A stretch of 64,000 nt of DNA, from positions 992,001-1,056,000 of the forward strand of contig CABJBA010000001.1 in NCBI GenBank assembly GCA_902363735.1, in the 5' to 3' direction. A program made the position numbers and the translations under genes. This stretch comes from Clostridiaceae bacterium. GTDB lineage: Bacteria > Bacillota > Clostridia > Lachnospirales > Lachnospiraceae. Of this stretch, positions 36,310-43,425 are shown in pieces. The notes under the pieces were generated by a model. It saw nothing but the letters and a program-made list of their open reading frames with translations. It had not been told where the DNA came from and ran no database searches. Every line of letters starts with the position of its first letter. Positions within the stretch are counted from its first letter, which is position 1.

Positions 36310-36333
36310 TGTCACGGTTTAATTGAAACCAAG
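36310..36333. repeat. left 24-bp inverted repeat of the recombinase segment
   Basis: Begins TGTCACGG, core GTTTAATTGAAACCAAG. It matches the complement of 37733-37756 at 23 of 24 positions (G versus A at the seventh). Confidence 0.9.
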
Positions 36334-36356
36334 CGCAGGGCATCATATTCCTTGAT

Positions 36357-37532
36357 TTACAGGGCAATGGATACAGGTATGACCAGAGAATTGACGGCGG
36401 ATTCTGCAATACTCATATGCAAAATATGCATTTCGTTAAACTTTTCAATAGCAATTCTTTTTTGTTCCATCAGTGAATGGGCATAGATATTTAACGTAAT
36501 ATTTATATTGGAATGCCCCAATATTTCACTGAGTGTTTTAATATCAACACCCAATTCCAGCGCTCTTGTGGCAAACGTGTGTCGGATTGCATGAAATTTA
36601 CGATCTCGAACACCTGAGCTTACCAAAACTCTTTTATAAATTCGCTGATAGATACGAGGGTCAAAAGGATGAGAGTTTCCTGAAAGCATATAGTGGTTTT
36701 CCATCATACTTTCTATATACTGTTCTCTTGCCAATTGAATTAAAAATGCAGGTAAAGGAATTTTTCGCAGAGAAGCCTTGCTTTTTGGTGAACCTACATG
36801 AAGATAGGTCTTCGGGCTACTTCCATCAAAATTTTGAATACGGCATACTGTTCTGGAAATTGACATTACCCCCGCTTCCAGATCAATATCTCCCCATTTC
36901 AAAGCACATAACTCGCCGATGTGGATTCCGGTATAAAAACATAGAATGATTCCAAAAACCCGTTTGTCTTCTGAATGATGAACCACAAACTCAATAGAAC
37001 GCTGTTCTTTTACTGAAAATACAGGATTTTCTTTTTGACTGCTGGCCTTAGGCAACTCTACATATTGAAGCAGATGTGCTAATTCAGGTTGTTTTTTAGA
37101 AATATCCCGCAAAGAGGTCTTAAAAATTGACAGTATTTTTTTTCGATAAGTTTCAGAAAGAATAGTTTTCTCGTTAATCATTTTTATAAATCGTAAGATT
37201 GATTCTTCTGTTAATTGGGTGTTTTCCGCTTGCCTAAAATGCGGAAGTACATATTTCTGAGTGCAGCGAAAGTAACTATCATAGGTGGAGGGTTTTAAGC
37301 GGCTATAAAGCCCTTCCATGAGCCAGTTCTCAAATAGACCTGCTGCTTTCCAACACGACGAGTCCGGAATTTCTTGAACAACATCGATTTGTTCTTTCTT
37401 ATTCCTCATTTTTATCCGAACATCACGATAAGTTTTTGCGTAAAAAGAACGGTATTTCCCATCTTGTTGAAGAACCCGGCCTTCCCATCGTCCATCCCTG
37501 CGTTTGTAAATATTTTCTCCTTTTCGTGCCAT
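36357..37532 (-). CDS. tyrosine recombinase (phage-integrase family), first catalytic Arg replaced
   Basis: A 391-residue tyrosine recombinase. Residues 5-45 are an AP2-like arm-binding domain (NIYKRRDGRWEGRV), 60-165 the SAM-like core-binding domain and 175-365 the catalytic domain. Catalytic HxxR is intact (H314, R317 in HAIRHTFATRAL), as are H340 (LGHSN), the nucleophile Y350 (NIYAHS) and a beta-hairpin Lys (SPKSK). The first catalytic Arg is replaced by His204 (TGIHIGEL, normally TGLRIGEL); the codon at 36923-36921 is CAC, one transition away from CGC. The ATG at 37532 is preceded by GGAGG at 11 bases; a GTG nine bases earlier is too close to the site. The gene lies inside the inverted repeats, so it may invert the very segment that carries it. 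Confidence 0.9.
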   Translation of the reverse strand: MARKGENIYKRRDGRWEGRVLQQDGKYRSFYAKTYRDVRIKMRNKKEQIDVVQEIPDSSCWKAAGLFENWLMEGLYSRLKPSTYDSYFRCTQKYVLPHFRQAENTQLTEESILRFIKMINEKTILSETYRKKILSIFKTSLRDISKKQPELAHLLQYVELPKASSQKENPVFSVKEQRSIEFVVHHSEDKRVFGIILCFYTGIHIGELCALKWGDIDLEAGVMSISRTVCRIQNFDGSSPKTYLHVGSPKSKASLRKIPLPAFLIQLAREQYIESMMENHYMLSGNSHPFDPRIYQRIYKRVLVSSGVRDRKFHAIRHTFATRALELGVDIKTLSEILGHSNINITLNIYAHSLMEQKRIAIEKFNEMHILHMSIAESAVNSLVIPVSIAL

Positions 37533-37671
37533 AGTGTACACTTCCTCCTCAGTAAACCTTTATAATTGACGTTGATTTTGACGGCTTATTTTTAGAACAG
37601 GTACAAAAACAACTATCTTTTTATCAGTAAACACTTTGGTAAACGCCTTAATATTAGAGAACGGTGTCGGA

Positions 37672-37700
37672 TTGACAAGCAAATATAAGCAGTGTATAAT
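37672..37700 (+). promoter_or_regulatory. perfect consensus sigma-A promoter pointing out of the segment
   Basis: TTGACA at 37672-37677, 17-base spacer, TATAAT at 37695-37700. Transcription from about 37707 passes the right inverted repeat and reaches a strong terminator at 37808-37852. No plus-strand gene follows; genes further on are on the minus strand. Confidence 0.9.
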
Positions 37701-37732
37701 AAAAATTGTCGTATTTTGTCTAAAAAGGCCGT

Positions 37733-37756
37733 CTTGGTTTCAATTAAACTGTGACA
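37733..37756. repeat. right 24-bp inverted repeat of the recombinase segment
   Basis: Reads CTTGGTTTCAATTAAAC then TGTGACA on the plus strand, the complement of the left repeat with one mismatch. Confidence 0.9.
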
Positions 37757-37807
37757 CTTTTTAAGGAATAAGGCAACACAGAACATAACTTTGTTGATTT
37801 TATATAA

Positions 37808-37852
37808 CGAACAAGCCCGCAGATCTTTTCTTCTGCGGGCTTGTTCGTTTTT
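37808..37852. terminator. strong bidirectional terminator
   Basis: A perfect 16-bp stem (CGAACAAGCCCGCAGA and complement, 8-base loop) is followed by TTTTT on the plus strand. On the minus strand the tail is TTATATAAAA, and there it would end the ASCH-like gene. Confidence 0.88.
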
Positions 37853-37910
37853 GAACTTATCAAGTTTTTATCCTTCACTTCATAAGGTTTAATTTCTAAT
37901 ATACTGGAGG

Positions 37911-38378
37911 CTAAAATTTAGATTTTTCATAATTGTAAGGCACGCTTGTGCCTACAACCACATCTTCAACCTTTTCAATAATCAGCCAATCATCCATATT
38001 GCCCTGATGATCAAATGCAAGAGGCGGATCAATTTTCTGAATGCTGTCAAATTCAACCAGACACAAACATTTCTTATGCCAGCGTTCCTTCTGTTTTTCC
38101 GTTAAATCCAGCTTCTGCTGATTATCATTCAAGGTTTTCACAATCTCATCTTCCGTCAGCTTCACATGATTTTGAACAGATGTTACAGAGGCAAGAGCAG
38201 AAATAAGTGACGTTCCTTTTTCCATAAAATAAATTGTTTCGCCCTCAAATACCCGGCTGTGGGGTATCTTGCGGCCAGCCGCACCTCTCACAACCATTGT
38301 TTTCGTTCCTTCTAATATTTTATCTAATACATGTTCCCCTTTTTTGCCCGTATTATCACAATATACCAGATGTACCAT
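37911..38378 (-). CDS. ASCH/PUA-like domain protein, uncharacterised
   Basis: A 155-residue soluble protein. The region DKILEGTKTMVVRGAAGRKIPHSRVFEGETIYFMEKG looks like the start of an ASCH/PUA-like barrel (a conserved G-x-K-T-x-x-R segment followed by a G-[DE]-x-[IV] turn). The assignment is tentative. The start at 38378 has GGGAGG 7 bases upstream. ASCH-like proteins are thought to bind nucleic acids or modified nucleotides. The gene lies just after the amidohydrolase gene on the same strand (64-base gap) and may be co-transcribed. Confidence 0.6.
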   Translation of the reverse strand: MVHLVYCDNTGKKGEHVLDKILEGTKTMVVRGAAGRKIPHSRVFEGETIYFMEKGTSLISALASVTSVQNHVKLTEDEIVKTLNDNQQKLDLTEKQKERWHKKCLCLVEFDSIQKIDPPLAFDHQGNMDDWLIIEKVEDVVVGTSVPYNYEKSKF

Positions 38379-38442
38379 TTTTGTTTCCTCCCTTTTAATT
38401 ATACAAAACCAGCATTTTTTGTAAATCCACCATTGCAGTACC

Positions 38443-39651
38443 TCATCTCTGAGAAACAACCTGGCCCCTGAATATAACAACACGCTCCAGAGGCACTCTG
38501 GCCACTGCATGGGCCGTCGATTCTGCGGGAACCAGTACAAAATCTGCAGCATCGCCCGGCTTGGGCCAGAGCAATTCTCCTTCCCAGGATAAGGGCGTCA
38601 CTCCTCTTGTGACCATAGACAGGCATTGTGCCAGAGAACGCTCATCAACCTGATCAAATTTTTCTGCTGCACGGCTTGCCCGCTGAAGTAAATCACCGGT
38701 TCCAAAAGGACTCCAGTGGTCGTTGATGTTATCGTTAACCACATGCACTTTAACACCATTTCTTCGCAAAAGGGGCAGATTGGGCGCATTATCAAGTGGA
38801 ACCGTACTGTTAATGGCAATTCCGGCCCGGGACAGACGCTGCGCCATTCCTATGATTTCCTCTTCTGACTGATCTGCCAGACAAAAACCATGACTGATCT
38901 GCACCTTGCCCTCCATATGATACTGTTCCGTATAGTCAGCAATGCGATGCATTTCAAACATCCCTAGGGTGCCGCCGTCATGGAGATGAATATCAATCTG
39001 CTTTTGGAAATCCGCCGCTAAATCAAAAATGGTTTTTAAGGATGCCTCAATATCTCCGTCAATGGTGGCGGGATCCAGACCTCCTATGGCTGTCACTGCC
39101 GGGTGTTTCATGGCCTCTGTCAGCCAGCCCTTTGCTTCTGTAACCAGAGTACCATGCTGAGGAAAGACCACGACCTCAAAGTTCAGACGGTGGGAGTTCT
39201 TTTTCAAAACGTTATAAACACTCTCTAAATTTTTTAGGCCCACAACCGGATCCACATTGACCTGCACTTTTAAGAAGGCGGCCCCGTTGCCTGCCACCAA
39301 ATCTATGAGTGCCTGAGCCTTTTCCGGAGTATGTTCCAGAAAATCCAGCAGGAAGCCTTCTTCCTCCCGGATTCGGTCACGTACTCCGTTTTCCACGGGG
39401 ACAACAGCCTGCCAAGAACCACCGTAATGGCCTTTATCCAGGTGGAGGTGGTTGTCTGCAAATGCAGGAAGAAGCAAATACCCCTGTCCGTCAATGACCG
39501 CTTCCCCTTCCTTTAGAGCAGCTTTTCTTTCAATAGTACGGATCACTCCGTCCTCAATTCCGATTGCCGCGTATTGGGTTTTAGTACGAATATCATCTTG
39601 TCTGCTGAAATCATATCCTGTTTCCATTTTAATGTTTGTGAGCCAGAGCAT
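38443..39651 (-). CDS. amidohydrolase family protein, cytosine-deaminase-like
   Basis: A 402-residue metal-dependent hydrolase. It has the first metal motif HLHLDKG (HxH) near residue 67, IDIHLHD in the middle and HGFC for a further metal His. The catalytic Asp is in VNDNINDHWSPFG, which matches the D-N-[IV]-x-D...G pattern of cytosine/isoguanine deaminases. Deamination of a nucleobase-like or N-heterocyclic compound is probable; the substrate is unknown. AAAGGAG precedes the ATG. It lies downstream of the ECF transporter operon but a hairpin at 39690-39730 separates them, so it may be only partly co-expressed. Confidence 0.85.
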   Translation of the reverse strand: MLWLTNIKMETGYDFSRQDDIRTKTQYAAIGIEDGVIRTIERKAALKEGEAVIDGQGYLLLPAFADNHLHLDKGHYGGSWQAVVPVENGVRDRIREEEGFLLDFLEHTPEKAQALIDLVAGNGAAFLKVQVNVDPVVGLKNLESVYNVLKKNSHRLNFEVVVFPQHGTLVTEAKGWLTEAMKHPAVTAIGGLDPATIDGDIEASLKTIFDLAADFQKQIDIHLHDGGTLGMFEMHRIADYTEQYHMEGKVQISHGFCLADQSEEEIIGMAQRLSRAGIAINSTVPLDNAPNLPLLRRNGVKVHVVNDNINDHWSPFGTGDLLQRASRAAEKFDQVDERSLAQCLSMVTRGVTPLSWEGELLWPKPGDAADFVLVPAESTAHAVARVPLERVVIFRGQVVSQR

Positions 39652-39689
39652 GGAAGATCTCCTTTCATTGGTGAACCATGGGAATCAAT

Positions 39690-39730
39690 AAAAAAATACG
39701 GTAACCCTTTTTTGAGAAACCGTTTTTTTA
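39690..39730. terminator. weak bidirectional hairpin between ecfA and the amidohydrolase
   Basis: ACGGT/ACCGT core flanked by A and T runs, so both strands have T-tracts. The stem is short; it may allow partial read-through from the ECF operon. Confidence 0.45.
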
Positions 39731-39849
39731 CTGGCAGTATAAGAATGTTTATTTTAAATTGCTTGATCATGAATGTTTATTATTGTACCACATGCCTTCA
39801 TCTGTGTCCAGTTAATGTGAAGGCTGCAACAGCTCTTTTTCTCACATTT

Positions 39850-41295
39850 TCATTCAAAAAACTGGCGCAGCCGCAGCCCCCCGGCACTATCCAAAGCGTA
39901 TTGTTCTTTAATCCTCCCGTCCTCCAGATGGATCACAAAGTTGCAGCAGCGGATAATAAGTTCAGGATCGTGAGTGATAATAAACAGAGTCTGCTTTCCG
40001 TTCAAAGAGCGCAGAAGACGTGCAGTCTGTTCCATGTGATGGAAATCCAGACCGCTGGTGGGTTCATCAAGCACCAGTACTTCTTTTCCCGCCAGTAAAG
40101 CAGATGCAATGGCTACCCGTTGCTTCTGTCCGCCAGACAAGGACAAAGGGTGACGTTCCCGGAAGGCTGTCAGTTCCAGGGCATCCATAACCAGCTCCAG
40201 TTCCGCCCCTTCTTCCATCCCCAGCCGAAGTTCCTCTTCCACGCTTTCACAAAATAGCTGGTGATTCACGTCCTGCATGACCATGTAGCTTTTTTTCAGC
40301 ATACGGCGGCGGGTAGCAGTTCCCTCTTTGCTCATGCAGACTCCTTTACAGCGATTTACCAGCCCGCACAAACATTTTGACAGAGTGGATTTTCCCGCTC
40401 CATTGTGGCCGATGACGGCAATTAAACCGCCCTCAGGCAGGATTGCCTCGGGAATGTCCAATGCATGAACCAGGCTGCCCCCATAAGTATATTGATACCC
40501 CCTCAGGATCAGCTGTCCGCCGGAGGGCGGCTGCACTTTCTCCCAGGACAAATCAGCCAGTGACAATGTGCGCAGCCCTAGTTTGGTGAGAAATTCACTG
40601 GTATAGGTACAGAACTCCTCCATGGGAATGTCCAGTTCAATTTTTCCATCCTGGAGATAAATAACCCGGTCACACAGCTCTCTCAACCAATACAGACGAT
40701 GCTCTGCAATAATAATCGTTTTCCCCCGGGCTTTCCACAATCGCAGAGTTTCTGCTAAGTCCTTTATGGCATCTATATCCAGATTGGAGGTGGGTTCGTC
40801 CAGAACAAACACCTCAGGTTCCATAGCAGACACGGATGCACAGGCTATTTTCTGCTTTTCACCTCCGGACAGATGAAAGATACTCCTTCCCAACAGCTTT
40901 TCCGCCCTCATCTCCCGTGCGGTACGGTCCACCCGCAGATTAATTTCTTCTGGGGGAAGCCCCAGATTTTCACACCCAAAAGCAATCTCTCCGGTGGTAT
41001 CCACGCAAAAGAACTGGCTGCGGGGATTTTGAAATACACTGCCCACCAGACGGGCTGTCTCGTGGAGCTCGGCATTTCTCACATCCAGTCCTCCCACCCA
41101 TATCTCCCCCGATAATTCTCCCTCATAGTAATGAGGAATAAGACCGTTAATAAGACGGGTCAATGTTGTCTTACCGCAGCCAGACCGACCGCAGAGCAGC
41201 ACGCATTCTCCCTGATTCACCTGCAGAGAAACATCCTGCAGAGAGCCTGATTCGGAATTTTGATATTGAAAACTAATATGGTCTAACTCTATCAT
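39850..41295 (-). CDS. ECF transporter ATPase with two fused ATP-binding domains
   Basis: A 481-residue double ABC ATPase, equivalent to fused EcfA1 and EcfA2. First domain: Walker A GRSGCGKTT, signature LSGGEKQK, Walker B VFVLDEPTS. Second domain: Walker A GHNGAGKST, signature LSGGQKQR, Walker B VLVLDEPTS. Both catalytic Glu residues are present. The start at 41295 (MIELDHISF) is the usual N-terminus. It powers the vitamin- or cofactor-type uptake system formed with the T and S components just upstream (11-base gap to ecfT). A dedicated ATPase in the same operon makes this a group I ECF system. Confidence 0.93.
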   Translation of the reverse strand: MIELDHISFQYQNSESGSLQDVSLQVNQGECVLLCGRSGCGKTTLTRLINGLIPHYYEGELSGEIWVGGLDVRNAELHETARLVGSVFQNPRSQFFCVDTTGEIAFGCENLGLPPEEINLRVDRTAREMRAEKLLGRSIFHLSGGEKQKIACASVSAMEPEVFVLDEPTSNLDIDAIKDLAETLRLWKARGKTIIIAEHRLYWLRELCDRVIYLQDGKIELDIPMEEFCTYTSEFLTKLGLRTLSLADLSWEKVQPPSGGQLILRGYQYTYGGSLVHALDIPEAILPEGGLIAVIGHNGAGKSTLSKCLCGLVNRCKGVCMSKEGTATRRRMLKKSYMVMQDVNHQLFCESVEEELRLGMEEGAELELVMDALELTAFRERHPLSLSGGQKQRVAIASALLAGKEVLVLDEPTSGLDFHHMEQTARLLRSLNGKQTLFIITHDPELIIRCCNFVIHLEDGRIKEQYALDSAGGLRLRQFFE

Positions 41296-41306
41296 GTTTC
41301 TCTTCC

Positions 41307-42044
41307 TCACAATATATTCAGATATGTCAAAGCCGCAGCTGAAAAGGCGGCGGCACACAGACTGGTAAGCAAAATGTCCTGAACTCCAAAGCCGATCCGG
41401 CAAATGTTAGTCCGCTTCTCTCCGCCCCCAAGACCGCGGGTAAGAGCTGCCGCAGACAACTCTTCACCGATCTTGGCCGAACAGGTCATCAGAGGCACCA
41501 GACGGTACTCCATCACTTTTCCTATTCTGCCGCCTAAAAGACTGATTCCCCGCATACGCATAGCGGCGTTAATTGCACTGAATTCCTCCCCTACTGTGGG
41601 GAAGAAACGGAACATGACCGACATGGGAATGACGATTTTCTCGCTGATATGGAGTCTCTGCATTGCAGCCGTAAACTCGCTGACTGTTGTAGTGGAAAGA
41701 ACGTAGGCTCCCATCACCACCCCCGGCATAACACGGCTCAAAATACCGGTGCAGCCTAACAGCAGGAATTGCGGAAACCCCGACAGCAGGGGGACCAGCA
41801 GAAGCGAAAGCAGATAGGCAACTGTAAAGACCGCCAGATATAGAATCCCTGCTCTGAATTTTCCCGCTGCCAGAAGCAGAACCATTGGCAGCGCAGAAAA
41901 AAATGGTACGAAAAAGGACAATTTTTCGCCTCCAAGTCCCCCCAATACAAAGGCGGAGACCGTGACCAGCAGCAATAGTTTGGTTCGGGGGTCTAACAGT
42001 ATGCCGTGCTTCTGCCCTGTGGTCTGCAAAATACCGGAGGTCAT
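41307..42044 (-). CDS. ECF transporter transmembrane component T
   Basis: A 245-residue EcfT/CbiQ-family membrane protein. Four to six helices and two conserved Arg-Gly coupling motifs (MRMRGISLLGG and AALTRGLGGG) that contact the ATPases. The ATG at 42044 overlaps the stop of the S gene as TGATG, so translation is coupled. The longer reading upstream has no ribosome-binding site of its own. Confidence 0.92.
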   Translation of the reverse strand: MTSGILQTTGQKHGILLDPRTKLLLLVTVSAFVLGGLGGEKLSFFVPFFSALPMVLLLAAGKFRAGILYLAVFTVAYLLSLLLVPLLSGFPQFLLLGCTGILSRVMPGVVMGAYVLSTTTVSEFTAAMQRLHISEKIVIPMSVMFRFFPTVGEEFSAINAAMRMRGISLLGGRIGKVMEYRLVPLMTCSAKIGEELSAAALTRGLGGGEKRTNICRIGFGVQDILLTSLCAAAFSAAALTYLNIL

Positions 42045-42646
42045 CAGGCGATCCCCGCTTTGGCAAAGTGCTTTTTCAACAGCCTGCGTCCCAGCAGTCC
42101 GCCGATCATGCCGCATATGAAGCAGCTGGCCAGCAAAACCAGATTCATCCAGGGCGGCAGCAAAGCAGTCAGCGCCGCTTCATAATCCGCGCCAAACTCC
42201 GTCCGGGTGGAGAAATAACTTGCAGTGTTGGTAAACAGAGGGATAAAGTTGCCCCACATCCATATATTGAACAGACCGCATACCACAACCGAACTGCCTG
42301 CCTTACGGTAACCCGCTCTCTTCCAGACCAGTTCTGCCAAAAGAGAGGAAACTACTGCCACTGGCAGGGCGTACAGTCCCATACCGGTCAGTGCCATCAT
42401 AATACCCATAATAATGCTCATAATGAGAATCATGCCGGACTTTTTTACTTTGGTTAAGAAAAGCATAAAGGGGATTCCACCGGCGATGGGGCCGATGACA
42501 CAGAGAAGTGGCATCATAATAGGGATATAGCCCAGCATAGCAAGAGCCATAATGATGACAAAATAGATGGAAGAATAAATCCCAACGTTGATGAGATCTT
42601 TTCCTGTCAATTTGTTCTGGTTTTTACTAGTAGCATTTGTTGGCAT
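42044..42646 (-). CDS. ECF transporter substrate-binding component (MptD/Trep_Strep family)
   Basis: A 200-residue S-component with about six helices. The opening LTGKDLINVGIYSSIYFVII and the helix with GLYALPVAVVSSLLAELVWKRAGY are typical of the MptD/Trep_Strep group. Substrates are mostly unknown; some relatives in streptococci and staphylococci have been linked to haem uptake. GGAGGT is 7 bases before the ATG. It leads the S-T-A operon, and a palindromic operator lies 58 bases upstream. Confidence 0.9.
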   Translation of the reverse strand: MPTNATSKNQNKLTGKDLINVGIYSSIYFVIIMALAMLGYIPIMMPLLCVIGPIAGGIPFMLFLTKVKKSGMILIMSIIMGIMMALTGMGLYALPVAVVSSLLAELVWKRAGYRKAGSSVVVCGLFNIWMWGNFIPLFTNTASYFSTRTEFGADYEAALTALLPPWMNLVLLASCFICGMIGGLLGRRLLKKHFAKAGIA

Positions 42647-42703
42647 GATATGTACCTCCATTTTTTAATATGCCGGGGCAGCCACCCCATGTATCAGATT
42701 AAA

Positions 42704-42719
42704 GTTAGTTAAAGCTAAC
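42704..42719. promoter_or_regulatory. operator upstream of the ECF operon
   Basis: GTTAGTTAAAGCTAAC: 5-bp arms GTTAG/CTAAC. It shares the pattern GTTAGTT.AA.CTAAC with the perfect palindrome upstream of the ABC pair at 46971-46990. Confidence 0.65.
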
Positions 42720-42730
42720 GTAACTCCCTG

Positions 42731-42753
42731 AAAAATTGGGGTCAAAGCCCCAA
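42731..42753 (-). terminator. terminator overlapping the TetR stop codon
   Basis: Stem TTGGGG/CCCCAA with the stop codon in the loop, followed by TTTTT on the minus strand. It separates the TetR transcript from the ECF operon. Confidence 0.75.
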
Positions 42754-43350
42754 TATTTTATTCCAGCCTGCCATACTGTATTGCTTCACGCTCTCCATCA
42801 CGGCCACTGCCTGTTGGTAAGGCAAGTCGTGAGAGACAAACTCCACCAGGTATTGAAATCCGGTGGCAGCGGTCACATGCAGGAACATATCCTCCACCTT
42901 CGTTCCAGTCTTGCCGAAAGAATCGCAATAGACCCGGTAGGCCTGTTCTTCAATATCAATTAAGCTCTCCAGATAAGAGGACCAGCGGGTTCCTTCCGAG
43001 CGGCAGAAAATCAGACGAAAAGTATCCATATGCTCATAGATATAGCCAAGCATCCAGTCCGTACCTGCACGGGCCTTCTCTTCCACGCCTCCTTCAGGCC
43101 CGAAAGAAACTTTTTCTCCGGCCTGACGGTGTATTTCCTTAAACTGAGCCAGCATCTCCTCCCCAGGAGCCTGCACCAGAGCATCGAATAACACTGCCTT
43201 ATTGACAAAGTGGTTATACATCGCACCGGTGGTAACATTTGCCTCCTGAGCAATACGCCGCATATTGGCGTGCTGATAGCCGTACTCCATAAATTCCCGC
43301 TGGGCACACTCCAAAATCCGCTTGCGGGTCAGCTGCGAATTATAGCTCAT
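42742..43350 (-). CDS. TetR-family regulator A
   Basis: A 202-residue TetR regulator (QLTRKRILECAQREFMEYGY, then MRRIAQEANVTTGAMYNHF). The ATG at 43350 is chosen as the standard N-terminus; its ribosome-binding site is weak, so coupling to the upstream ABC gene (75 bases away) is possible. A short palindrome ATAAC-AAC-GTTAT lies at 43383. It sits between the ABC pair and the ECF operon and is a candidate for the protein that binds the shared GTTAG palindromes. Confidence 0.88.
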   Translation of the reverse strand: MSYNSQLTRKRILECAQREFMEYGYQHANMRRIAQEANVTTGAMYNHFVNKAVLFDALVQAPGEEMLAQFKEIHRQAGEKVSFGPEGGVEEKARAGTDWMLGYIYEHMDTFRLIFCRSEGTRWSSYLESLIDIEEQAYRVYCDSFGKTGTKVEDMFLHVTAATGFQYLVEFVSHDLPYQQAVAVMESVKQYSMAGWNKILGL

Positions 43351-43425
43351 AGCTTCACTGCAAACCTTTCTTACATAATTTAATAACAACGTTATCACTT
43401 TTTACAAACAAAGTCAAGAGGAATT

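Larger units (their letters stand above)
36310..37756. mobile_element. candidate invertible DNA segment with internal tyrosine recombinase
   Basis: A 1447-bp segment bounded by 24-bp inverted repeats (23 of 24 identical). It contains only the recombinase gene (minus strand) and a perfect sigma-A promoter near the right repeat that points outward. There is no second gene, no cargo and no obvious target-site duplication at the outer edges, which speaks for a site-specific inversion unit rather than a transposon. Inversion would place the promoter on the minus strand at about 36366-36394, reading through the left repeat into the chemoreceptor gene about 200 bases further on. Confidence 0.6.
37707..37852 (+). 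ncRNA. predicted short untranslated transcript
   Basis: Bounded by the perfect promoter and a 16-bp terminator, about 146 bases. It contains no start codon with a usable ribosome-binding site. It may be simply the harmless product of the switch in its off orientation. Confidence 0.45.

Noticed and set aside
36310..37756. Ordinary insertion sequence or prophage remnant
   Set aside because: There are inverted repeats, but the enzyme is a tyrosine recombinase, there is no visible target duplication, and no other phage gene is near. An inversion unit fits better.
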